A stretch of 64,000 nt of DNA from Tetranychus cinnabarinus (Eukaryota > Arthropoda > Arachnida > Trombidiformes > Tetranychidae), in the NCBI GenBank assembly GCA_022266195.1, contig WHVY01000001.1, positions 21,514,001 to 21,578,000 on the forward strand, written 5' to 3'. This document shows, in pieces, positions 35,326 through 46,200 of this stretch (position 1 is its first letter; the number at the start of each line of letters is the position of its first letter). The notes beneath the pieces were generated by a model. The model was not told the DNA's origin, did no database searches, and worked only from the letters and a program-made list of their open reading frames with translations. A program made the position numbers and the translations under genes.

Positions 35326-36028
35326 CGTTAAGAGCAGTTGAATTATCAATAAAAAAACTTTATTATTAAATTAACATAGTAAATCTAAATTCGCATAATA
35401 AACATTTAAAAACATTTGTTGTCACATGTGAGTTCAGCATTTCAATAAAATTTAAAGCGCCATCTATAAATGATCTAATCTCAGAAAAATTAATGAATCA
35501 ATAATTCAGGATTAATTAACAAATAAGAACAAAATCTTTGCATGATATTCAATGTTTCCCATGCGATTCTTGATAATTAAGCATTCTTGAGGTAATTTCG
35601 CTAATTCACTATCAATTCCAACCAATATTTGTTTAAATATTATTTACTCTTTCATTTGATCGCTAAAGCTTGAAACAGATCGAATTAATTTTATTAGATT
35701 AAAGAATAATTGATTTGAGTTTTAAAAATGAAAAAAAAACTTTCGACTAGAAATAATTGCAAATCAAATTTAAAACTTTGAAGAAAATTTAATCTTACAA
35801 AATTTAGTTGCACTGATTATACGGTCCCTAACAAAAGGAAGTTCAAGTATATACAACTTCCTTTTTGTGGATGTACTTTCATAGTGGCACATTTTTCATG
35901 TGTTTGGTTAGTTAACTAAATTAATTTGTTTGTGGATTAATCCAAATTCAATTAACAGTGAATTTGTCAGTTTGTTTGTTACAGTGCTTTCTATAATTTT
36001 TAGTTTTATCATAATTTAAAAAGGAAAA
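35326..36028. promoter_or_regulatory. Shared upstream region of SUV3 and RpL10A
   Basis: About 700 bp of AT-rich DNA lie between divergent start codons. A pyrimidine tract near the RpL10A side (acttcctttttgtgg, about 35860) resembles the polypyrimidine initiators common at ribosomal protein genes, but the transcription start is not certain. Confidence 0.4.
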
Positions 36029-36685
36029 ATGGTGGTTTCTAAAGTTACAAAGGATGCACTCTATGAAGGAGTTAATTCGGTGCTCCTTGAGTCTAAAAGG
36101 AACAAGAGAAGATTCTTAGAAACAGTGGAATTACAAATCGGATTGAAGAATTATGACCCCCAGAAGGACAAGCGTTTCTCCGGTACCGTTAAGATGAAGC
36201 ACATACCCAGACCCCGGTTCCGAGTTTGTGTTCTCGGAGATCAGCAGCATTGTGATGAAGCCGCTGCCAATGGTTTGGACGCCAAGAATGCTGAGGACCT
36301 AAAGAAACTTAACAAAAACAAGAAGCTCGTCAAGAAATTGGCGAAAAGCTATGACGCTTTCTTAGCCTCAGAATCTTTGATCAAGCAGATTCCTCGTTTA
36401 TTAGGTCCTGGTCTTAACAAAGCCGGTAAATTCCCCACTCTATTGACTCACAATGAGAATATGATGTCAAAGGTTGACGAGGTGAAAGCAACTATTAAGT
36501 TTCAGATGAAAAAGGTTCTGTGTTTGGCTGTCGCAGTTGGACACGTTAATATGACGCCGGATGAGTTGGCTCAAAATGTTAATCTAGCCATTAATTTCTT
36601 GGTATCTCTGCTAAAGAAGAACTGGCAGAATATTAAAAGTCTGCATATTAAATCCTCCATGGGACCTCCCATCAGACTTTACTAA
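36029..36685 (+). CDS. RpL10A: 60S ribosomal protein L10a (uL1)
   Basis: This is the L1-stalk protein of the large subunit, 218 residues, matching the normal ~217. It begins MVVSKVTKDALYEGVNSVL and contains the uL1 segments MKHIPRPRFRVCVLGD, RLLGPGLNKAGKFPTL and VKATIKFQMKKVLCLAVAVG, ending SSMGPPIRLY. The coding region is uninterrupted. GC content and use of codons ending in C or G are clearly higher than in neighbours, as expected for a highly expressed gene. The lack of a coding intron could reflect an ancient retrocopy, but the frame is perfect and it has its own upstream region, so I treat it as functional. Confidence 0.96.
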   Translation: MVVSKVTKDALYEGVNSVLLESKRNKRRFLETVELQIGLKNYDPQKDKRFSGTVKMKHIPRPRFRVCVLGDQQHCDEAAANGLDAKNAEDLKKLNKNKKLVKKLAKSYDAFLASESLIKQIPRLLGPGLNKAGKFPTLLTHNENMMSKVDEVKATIKFQMKKVLCLAVAVGHVNMTPDELAQNVNLAINFLVSLLKKNWQNIKSLHIKSSMGPPIRLY

Positions 36686-37340
36686 TTAGAATGCATTCTA
36701 TTATTAAGGTTTGTTTCGAACTGTTGTCAGAAAGTAGATTTACTTTTTTCGCAACACAAACATCAACGTCAACACATTGTTTTGCTTTTCGACCGACCTG
36801 AATAAAGCTCTGTTTAATAGACAATACGCTTTGAATTTTTTTTTTTACTTTTTAATATAGAAAATTTTTCACAAGCTCGGAAAGTATTCTTTTTATTACA
36901 GAGGAAAGACTTAATTTACTGATCCCTCAATTCACAGGATGAGGGAAAACCTGTTGGAATATTTACATTCATTGAATTATCAGCTTATGTTGGTCATCTG
37001 TATAATTAGGATGAACAGTCCAAGTCTGGCATTACAAACTAGGTGTTCAATTTCATTCTTATACAGCAATATGAAAAAAGATGTTTAAGATGCTAGAGCA
37101 AACATTCTTTTAGACAAAAACTCGCAGAAAAATTGCAGGAAAGGGTAAATCTGAAAAAGCGGAAAGAAAATGAGAAAAATATTGGATACATGGTTAAGCC
37201 CTGGCCCATAAAATCGTATTACATGAATTATGTAGTTTTGATTTATCATCATGAGAAAGGTAGAATTATGATTATCAGATTAAATACATAATTATAAATC
37301 TCTGTTGTTCTAATGAAATGATACCTATGAAACAGTAACG
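36686..37340. other. Convergent 3' region
   Basis: About 650 bp lie between the stop codons of RpL10A (plus) and the mitochondrial carrier (minus). An aataaa signal at about 36801 suits RpL10A. No further gene is seen. Confidence 0.5.
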
Positions 37341-38758
37341 TCAAGACATCTCCGCTCCGAGAAGAATACGTGTAAATTCGTAAACAAAGTAATTAATGCT
37401 GACTGCTGGAGTACATTTCAGAAAGTTGGGCAAAATACCACGATAAAGTCCACAATATCCTTCTTCAGCGATTATTTTCTTGAATACCTTATAAATAGGC
37501 ATCATTGGATTAGTTGTTTGAGCTTGCAAACGAGTCCTTATTAGCGTCAGTGGATAAACAATACACACACCAGTTATATTACTGACAGTCCCACAAACAA
37601 GATACAATCCTAATGGTGGGTTTCCTGGATGTCTTTGAATATACATTTTTTTCAACGTCTAAATGGAAGATGGAAATGTTGGAAGAGAGATACACGGAGG
37701 AACAGAATAGAGAAAAAATAGAAGAAAAGATAAAAACAAGATTTTAGATAAAAATAGACAATTTACAGGCGATATAATAGCTATCACGCAATGGCGAAAC
37801 TAACCTCATATGTGGCTAGATCAATTCCAGCATAAGGTATGATTCCGAGAAGATTGGCAATGTATCCTTTATAAAAAGCGCGTACACCTTCAGCATGGTA
37901 TATTTTCATTATAGCATCCAATAGTCCTTTATATTGACCAGTTTTACGAAGACAGAAACGAGTTTTCAGAACCTCCATAGGGTATATCACAGTTTGGGAC
38001 AGAGATCCTGCTATGGACCCGGAAATGAACCTTTCTACAAAACCTAGTTCACTTTTCATTTGATCGTGCATGATAAGTTTTATCTAGAAAGAAAAGATGC
38101 ATGGTAAGAAAAAATGATTAGTGGATGAGATTGCACAGAAAGGAATTGGAATAAAAGATATAGAAACAGAGAGCTATGAAAGAGTGAAAGGAAAGATTAT
38201 TGTGAAAGAGTTGAATGAGAAAGAGAAATCAAAATTCAAGGTTAACAAGATGAATAACTTTTAGGGCAATTAAGACCGGTTCATCGGAACCCGGTAGTGA
38301 CTAGTGCACCAAACAATAGTTACAATAGATGGAAATGAGCAGGAATGGGTGAAAAATAAATATACCTGATCATGGAAAGTAAATTTCAAGGCATTTTCTG
38401 GAGCCACTTTCATCACATTAATACCATTACCCATCCAGAACGATCTAACACCACCCTCTTTAATCATATAATAATAACAACCCCTTATACTAACAAGCTG
38501 GGCCCCTTGAACTTGCAAGAGCACTTTAACGCGATCTAAAGGTGCTGTTACTGTCCTCGAAACCCCACCAGCAAATGCACCAGCAATGACATGTTTCCAC
38601 CAATTTGAGTTATCCATTAGACTTCTAGGTCTGACAATGTTGTTCTTGCCATTATTAACACTACTACTGGCCACTACAATTGGGGTTTCAGTAACATTTA
38701 CAGAGGAGGTAGTTGACAAGCAGCTATCCTTTCCTTTTGGTATGGATGAGGTTGCCAT
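37341..38758 (-). CDS. Mitochondrial carrier, SCaMC-like (SLC25A23/24/25 group)
   Basis: This is an inner-membrane carrier of the ATP-Mg/phosphate family. There are three coding exons, 38758-38366, 38083-37805 and 37658-37341, all phase 0, giving 329 residues. The three tandem carrier repeats are visible by their Px[DE]xx[KR] motifs: APLDRVKV (repeat 1), YPMEVLKTR (repeat 2) and YPLTLIRTR (repeat 3). WWKHVIAGAFAGGVSRTVTAPLDR is SCaMC-like. The usual N-terminal Ca-binding EF-hand domain is absent from this model and is replaced by a Ser/Thr-rich leader. An acceptor-like site lies just 5' of the ATG (in-frame GTTAATCTA precedes it), so an upstream exon, coding or UTR, probably exists; I could not find EF-hands in the window. 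It may be a Ca-independent SCaMC (compare SLC25A41) or an alternative isoform. Confidence 0.85.
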
Positions 38759-40295
38759 TAGATTAACCTAAGAGAAAATTCCTTTTCACCAAGAAATTGT
38801 ATTAACATTTAACGCAATATTCGTTTAGCAATGATTCATAACTCATTATCATTGATTGTAAATATATCTGGAATATTGAAGTAAAATTCAAAAAAAATGA
38901 GATGAGCACAGAAGATGGCAAGGCACCAATGCAGCAGTAATGGTCATACAAATACTGTCGATCAACAGATGATGGAGAGATAATTGTTATACGCGTTATT
39001 GATGAAATATGGTGGTTGTTAGATTGCTATCTAGATGATCAGAATGATGTTGTTGTTGATTATGATGATGATGATAGTGATGATGATGTTGATGGAAGTG
39101 ATGATATTGAAGTACAAGAGTTCGCTTGAGGAAGCCAAACTCCTTTCCAGATTGTCAGTCAAAGTAGGGAGATTAAGTTTAACCATTCATTAGGTTAAAA
39201 AGGTAGTTAAGTTAACTAAACAAAATACATGAATCAAAAATTTTAATCAAATTCATTAATTAGAACAATAAACTAAGATCAGGATCTGAACAGGAGCCAG
39301 AAAATACCATTGAATGTGGATTGCATTGAAACATTGAAAAGCATAACATTTTAACAGCGCCAGCTGCCGCTTCTTTTTCTCACTATACTCGAAACATGAG
39401 ATTCAATAAATAATCTTATAAAATTTGTTTATTTTTCGTATTAAATTTTCAATAAAATAATCTTCTCAGTAAAATGACTTTTAGATTAGTTGAATATCTC
39501 ATTGTAAACTGTTCTTTAGGTGAAAAGTAGAGCCATCATCTTTTATACAACCTGAATTTAACATAGGTAAATCATCATCATCCCATTAAATTATAATCTT
39601 AATTTGAATATATTTCTCGAGTGACACTAATACTGTTAATCACTTTATGGATCACAAGTGCCAATTTGCTTATAGATACTCTGGAAAACATTAATGTCAA
39701 AATATTGACTGCAATAGCGGTAGTAGCGAAGGATGATGTCTTTGCGCTAAAGTTGACAAAATGTCGAGCAACGTTCCTTGGTCAAATTGTCAATCTTTCA
39801 TGTCAGATTGATCAATATTGATTGATACTGATGAAAATTAATGATGAAGCTTCCGGCAGTGTGTTAAATAATAACCAATCTAATAATTCAAAGTAGAAAC
39901 CAAGAATGAACCAGAAAAGCGGTGCTAGGAAGGATTGAGAAATACAAGAGAGATGACAAAGTCAATCAATTGAATCACAGTTCAATTGTTGTAACTCGCC
40001 TCAACTTTAACCGTAAACCATGAAATAGTGAGTCAATGGTTGTCAATAAATCTTTTTATCTCATCACAACCATCATCGACTTCAAGACAAACATTAAAGG
40101 TTTTGGTGGAAAGAGATGAACATATCAACAACAACCTCTTCAGTTTATTTTGTGCTATCCACAGTTTACTAACTCAAATTGTGATTTACTTATGGTTATC
40201 CATTTCTTATTTGATTATTGTGATAGTGAATTATTAAGCTTCAACTAAAACAGTCACAAAAACAGATAAGTGTGACCACCATAAGATAAAAAACA
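38759..40295. other. Intergenic with GAT-rich simple sequence
   Basis: This region is upstream of both the carrier gene (minus) and the membrane protein gene (plus). A degenerate (GAT)n tract lies at about 39045-39110. No convincing coding exon was found, including the expected upstream exon of the carrier. Confidence 0.5.
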
Positions 40296-41066
40296 ATGTC
40301 AACAAATGATACTTACACTGGTTTGGATCAAAAGTTTCTCGAAGCAACAGATGTCAGTGAAATATTGTTAAACCTTTTGACACCAGTAACCAGCCGTCAA
40401 AATATTCCCATTAATTTCATTATTGCTGTAGCTTTTGCTATAACTGCAACCCTTAACATTATCAATATTGGCTTAATTATTGGAATTTTCAGCAAGCTTA
40501 AAAAAATCTCCAAAAAATCCCTCAGTTGCGGTAAGGATTTGGTTAAACATATGATGCACTTGCTTTTTTCAATGGATCAAGCTGGCAGTAAATTGTCTTC
40601 ATTGCTTTTACACATTCTTCACGTTGTTACGGAAATCGCTCTGAGACAAAATCACCAAGCAACAGCTTTTATTCATCTCATTGAAATTGTCCGTCTTCTC
40701 ACCGCTGATTCACATCGCCGTGAAGACTCTAACCACCATCATTCTCGTCCTCGTCCGCACTCCACTCCTTTAATATCGTATTTTTTGCCTTCACCTCCAC
40801 ATAATCATCACCAATCACATCCAGATCCACACTTCCATCCACCTCATCATCTGCCTCCACCACCACCAGCACCACATCATCTTTCATTGCCTCCACCACC
40901 TCCTTCATATCACCACTCACCCAACTCATTTCCTCCGCCATTTGCACCATTTCAATTCACTGATCAAATGAATCACCACCAAATGGGCGAAAATTTCAAC
41001 TCAACTTGGACGGACGCTTTTATGCAGCCAACACAGCGATTAGGCGTAATTTATGACGATCTGTGA
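40296..41066 (+). CDS. One-span membrane protein with His/Pro-rich tail, unrecognised
   Basis: I do not recognise this single-exon gene of 256 codons. The first ~38 residues are polar. Residues ~40-66 form one hydrophobic segment (FIIAVAFAITATLNIINIG...), followed by a basic stretch (KLKKISKKS), which suggests a cytoplasmic C-terminal side. Residues ~75-140 are predicted helical (KHMMHLLFSMDQAGSKL). The C-terminal half is highly enriched in His and Pro (HHLPPPPPAPHHLSLPPPPP). The ATG has a good context (aaacaATG). The frame stays open through a compositionally biased region, so reality rests on the non-repetitive first half. It could bind metal or SH3/WW domains through the tail; that is speculation. 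Confidence 0.6.
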   Translation: MSTNDTYTGLDQKFLEATDVSEILLNLLTPVTSRQNIPINFIIAVAFAITATLNIINIGLIIGIFSKLKKISKKSLSCGKDLVKHMMHLLFSMDQAGSKLSSLLLHILHVVTEIALRQNHQATAFIHLIEIVRLLTADSHRREDSNHHHSRPRPHSTPLISYFLPSPPHNHHQSHPDPHFHPPHHLPPPPPAPHHLSLPPPPPSYHHSPNSFPPPFAPFQFTDQMNHHQMGENFNSTWTDAFMQPTQRLGVIYDDL

Positions 41067-42275
41067 AAAATCTAAAGTTTGCGAAAGAAAAGGGATTCCG
41101 AATTGTTATTGTGCAAATTGCATGACATTTATTTATTTTATTTAACAAATTATTTATTATAACAACTACAATTAATGGAATCTCCTGATCAAATTAAAAT
41201 AAGTTTAAAATTAACATTGAAATTGACTTTTCTCAATTGAAAGAGATATCATTTTCACTTCATCAACAAATGATTTGCCTTCACTTAACTCTCAAATTAT
41301 TTAATTTAACCTTTTTCCAAACATATTATCTGAACTGGTTGGAATTGAACCAAAACTTTTGAATTGCAACTGAAATTAATTTTCATTTGGATAATAATGT
41401 GCTGATTATCTGACTGAATATTGAAAACTAACACTTTTATTTGCCAAAAAAGTGACCCAATAAACTGCAAGCTCATAATTATCAAGTTAAATGTACTTAA
41501 ATTTCTGTTCCGAGTTTCATTTTGGCTATTTTAGTTGCAAATCACTCCGATTCCTTGGAGTTAAAAAGTATTTGACTGCTGCTTTCAACTAAGAAATCAG
41601 CACAAACGAGTTCGACGGTTGTATCGCTTGAGATTTGTGAAAAAACAAATAACTTGTGACTAGATCTGACTAATAAGTCTAACATTATTCAGGCCCAATT
41701 CAGTTAATTTTAAAGATCGTCAATTCTACCTTCCTTGGACTACTTCGTCAGTCACTTGAATAAACGCGAATAAAAAAGCAACAAATAAACTGAGAAATAT
41801 CATACTAGTGAGTTATAAAGAGAGATAACAAATGAGAAGAAAAAAGTATCTTTTTTCGAGGTTCTGAACCAATTCAATTCAACTACCTGATCACCTAATG
41901 GGCCATTATTTAATAATAATTTAACATTATTTAGATTCAAAATTTAAATATTCTATTTGCATATGGAAGATATCTCTCCTTAATTTGTGTATGCAACTGA
42001 TAATTCATTGAAATAAATGAAAATTTATGAATCAGTTAAAGTTCAAGTTTGAAATGACTTTTTTAATCGATTTTATTATTATCCTTTTAATATTGGAGCT
42101 TAAAAGTTTATAAGTTAATTTTATCACAATAGATGTCGCCTGACGAGATTTTCGGTTCCCATCTGGGAGGCTTTCCAGTGGAAGCAGTAATGTTTGTGTT
42201 TTGCCGAGATCCTTTTCCTATTAACTTTTGTTTCAATTTGTAGTTTAAAACTTTTAATCATTTAGACAACCTCAA
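41067..42275. other. Intergenic, upstream of CNOT11
   Basis: About 1.2 kb, mostly AT-rich. Around 42130-42240 the composition changes, and a spliced 5' UTR exon for CNOT11 may start here (an acceptor-like atttag precedes acaacctcaaATG). No other coding exon could be supported. Confidence 0.45.
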
Positions 42276-43269
42276 ATGGCCCTGTCATCGAAAGAAATGG
42301 AAGCTCTTGAGGCTCTTCTTAATGAAGAAAACCCACAAGTTGAACAATATCTGAAGCCAGAGATGGTCAGACTAGCTCCACCTTTGCATAACTCTGAGGA
42401 TGAAGTAAGCTATCATTTTTCTGTTGATTTGCCTTTTATTTCTTCAATATTTTTTTATCAATGTGTCCTTTTCTCCGATTGTTTCTCTTCTTATTCAGTT
42501 TGTGTGGCTTTTCCCTTCTGAATTGGATGATGTTAAACTGGCCTGGGACTCCACTATGTCTTCACATGTCTCTGTGATAACTGAAGCTAAAAGATTAATG
42601 TCCAAAGCATTTGAGTGCACTCTAACTGTTGACCAACAGAGAACTTTACTTCAAGAAATTGAAAAGGATCATAAATTGGTTTATTATATGGGATTAACGC
42701 CGTCCAAGCTACCTGAATTAGTTGAAAATAATCCTCTGATTGCCATTGAGGTCCTTCTAACTCTGATGCCGTCAAATCAAATCTCAGAATACCTTTCAGT
42801 TCTTGTTAATATGGAGATGTCCGTTCATTCTATGGAAGTCGTCAATAGACTAACTACCGTGGTTGAACTGCCTCCTGAGTTTATACATCTCTATATCACT
42901 AATTGTATTCAAACATGTGAAAGGATAAAAGACAAGTGCACACAAAATCGTTTGGTTCGCTTGGCATGTGTCTTCCTGCAATCCCTTATTAGAAACAAAA
43001 TTATAAAAATTCAAGATGTCTTCTTAGAAGTTCAAGCTTTTTGTATTGAATTTAGCAAAATCCGTGAAGCGGCAGCCTTATTCAGATTACTGAAACAACT
43101 AGATATGTGTGAACAAGAAAATTCATCAACAGCACCTACAACACCAACAACAACACATTCTTCATCATCAATCGCAACGACAACTACAAGTACAAGTAAC
43201 AACAACACAGCTACCTCTTCTCAATCATCTTCACCAACATCATCTCAACAACAATCACCACAAGCTTGA
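42276..43269 (+). CDS. CNOT11: CCR4-NOT subunit 11, conserved C-terminal domain
   Basis: CNOT11 is a regulatory subunit of the CCR4-NOT deadenylase that binds CNOT10 and the CNOT1 N-terminus. There are two exons, 42276-42404 and 42499-43269 (94-nt intron, phase 0), giving 299 residues. The CNOT11 C-terminal domain is highly conserved: APPLHNSEDEFVWLFP, KLVYYMGLTPSKLPELVENN, VVNRLTTVVELPPEFIHLY and FLQSLIRNKIIKIQDVFLEV. It ends with a Ser/Thr/Gln-rich tail not seen in vertebrates. Human CNOT11 is about 510 residues, so the N-terminal half is missing here. Since an acceptor-like site directly precedes the ATG and the frame continues upstream (QPQM), upstream exons may have been missed. The family call is firm; the start is not. 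Confidence 0.85.
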
Positions 43270-46200
43270 AGCTGTTTTTCTTTTCCTGGAAAATTGTTAC
43301 CTCTCTATGCTCTTTTTTATTATTATATATTTTTCATAACTAGTAGATTATTCCATGGATGTAGAAACAAAAACACAAATGGTTTAAAATTTTTGCCATT
43401 CAATAAAACGTACAAGGCGACGACCATCCTTGACAAACCTGAATGACATGTTGTTAGAAATGAAGAATAAGAAGAAGAAGAAGAAAAACTTTTTGTCGAT
43501 ATTGAAAGTGACCATTTAAGACGATTGAGTGTAACTGTCGATGAGTCTCACATTAAGTACTGGATTAAATCTAATCAACCAGTACCTGATGTAATACTCA
43601 CAGGCAATCACACTTGATGAAATTGAATCCAACACAAAGAAAAGATTGATTTGAAATAGCACGGAAAACTTGGATAAATGGAAATAATAAAGATGGCACA
43701 CTATATATACTAACTCTCTCTCTCTTCTCACTCACTCACCCTCTATCTCCGTTCATCTCTCTTCATCCTTCTCTCTCTTTCTCTCTCTCTCTATGGTTTT
43801 TCTGCTTCTATAGCATTATCATTTGTTGAGCTACTTTAAAGAGGTTTAACCATCATCACACCTCCTTTTCGTCCTCCTCCTCCACCTTATTATCGTCCTC
43901 CTCCTCCTCCTCCCTTCATCGTCTTCACCTCTCCATAATCAACCTTATTTAAAAACAAGGCAACATTGCATTAATTGTTTAAAGGTAAAATGACCTTCCA
44001 TATTTTTCCAGCTCAACCACAATCCCTAACCTTTCCCACTTGTTCACTTTGACCAACAACAATACCACTGAGTCAAGTCAACCTTTGACCCATTGCCTTT
44101 TATTCCTTGTTACCCAACCATATTACCTTTATCCAACACCATTACAACCACAAGCACAACTAACATCATTCAATAAACCACAAATCATTGATATACCTTT
44201 ATATAAATCTAATAATTGTTGCTGTTATTTTGTTTTATGCCAAGTCAGCTTTCTTTTTGTTTTACCAATATTTTTGCTTCTCTCTCCTTTTGTTTCACTG
44301 GCATTGTTAATTTTGCATTGCAATCCTCTCACTCGTTACTTTTTGTTTTTTCACTGTATTTCCATCTTCATCTTTAATATCTTCCTTATCATCATCATTA
44401 TCATCATCATTTTATTCATTCATGAGTTGCTTAAATTTAACATTGATTCGCATATAATACAAGTCCATCATTTGATAGATGAGAGTAAAAAATGAAGCAG
44501 TAAAAGGCAAAAACAAAACGGATTTAAGGGAAAGCAAAGTGAAACCTACTAAATGGCAATTGCAAACAATACAATGTTACTCTGCTTCTTTATGACTAAA
44601 ATTAATAATAATCGTAATAATAATAATAATAATAATCTTGTTTATCATCATGTAGTTGGTCTCATCCTGACGAAGGCCATTTTTTATGATCATGACATCG
44701 TTTCCGTGACAACAATTTCTTCCATAGGAATCAATCCTTTTGTATAATAACCAACTTTCCGCTCAATTATCATCTTTTCATCTCTTCCTCCTTCATCACC
44801 ATCAAGATGATCATCATCACCATCTTCATCATCATTAAATCAGTCAAAATCATACAAAAGACACAGAACTGTGCTTTCTTAATTTCCCATTTTTCCCTTC
44901 AATAACTTTTCTCAATGGCGGTATTGATGATGTTTATCATTAAATCCTTATTAACTGTCAACATTGTGTGTGAATAAATTAGTCAAGTCAACTTTTAATT
45001 ATCAATTGATTAGATTGAAAAAACACAAAAAGTCGCATCGTTTTATCCAATCTTCAAGTTAACCTTTAATGTTTCATATCCACCTTAATATTAAAATGAT
45101 TGTCGTTGTGATTCCAGCCTAATCACAGTATTTATATTGCTTATTTCATGTGTTATCAAACAGAAGAAGAAACTCATCTTGATTATCTCTTAAATATAAG
45201 GAAACATCTTAATTCTGTTAATCATAACCATTAAAGCTTTTCTCCCTTTTCCCATTGCCTGGTTTTGCCTTTTCCTTACGCCGTATATACAGCTAAATGT
45301 ATACCTAAATTATGACTAAATTGCGTTTCAGATTATGATTTAGGTAAACCTTGATTATCTTGACTCTCTGTTTATATACATATATTGTTAAAGGTTACAA
45401 TCAGATTATTATTATTACCATTATAATCATCAAATGTACACAGCAAATATCCATCGGCATCATTACCATTAATTTGTTTTATACCATTTATTAATACTGT
45501 GTCTTTAATCAATCCAATAATAAACAAAATGTTAATTCTTGTTCCATCTAAAATGTATATTCATCAAAAAACGGTAATTATTTGGATCTCAAGTTTATCA
45601 AACTAGAGTTGAAACTTTACTTTTTTTTATTACAGCTTAATGTTAATCAGAACTGAATCAACATCCATTAATTTTTTTATACCTCAAAGTCACCTATCAA
45701 AGCTATTCAAGATAGGATTCACTTAAGTCTAACAGGAAAATATGATTTTTTTATATTTACTTGTTAATCTTATTCAACAATATGGTTAATAATCGAGGTA
45801 ACAGTTTAGCTAACAATCAAGAATAAAGGCTAAAAATCAAGGTAGCAATTAGGTAAAAATTATTGGTAAACTCATGTTAGATGTGAAACAAAAGGAATGG
45901 AAAACTCAATATTAATGTGTTTTGTTTTACAGGTTTTATGAGCTATTATTATTTACTATTGGGATGGTTAATTGATTTTAGCCTTTACTATTAATTGTAC
46001 AAATTACTTGGTTAATTACATTTCATTGAAAATGTAATTGAAAGATAACCAACTGTATGACGCTGGATTTACAAAGGATAGATAAAAACAAAAAGCCAAC
46101 TGACTAGCTGTTGCTGAACATTGGATTCTGGATAGAGACACATAGGACCACAGGTTTTATTTTTATTTTATTTTAACTGTTGATAATGATTAAGGTTGAT

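Noticed and set aside
36029..36685. RpL10A as a processed pseudogene
   Set aside because: The frame is complete at normal length with conserved motifs, and no poly(A) tract or target duplication is seen.
42132..42240. Short ATG frame upstream of CNOT11 (MSPDEIFGSHLGG) as its first coding exon
   Set aside because: Splicing it to 42276 by the visible sites does not keep the CNOT11 frame; it is more likely 5' UTR or chance.
44040..44495. 151-codon hydrophobic open frame
   Set aside because: It lacks an ATG start, and its apparent membrane segments come from T-rich simple sequence (runs of Ile and Phe). No homology is recognised.
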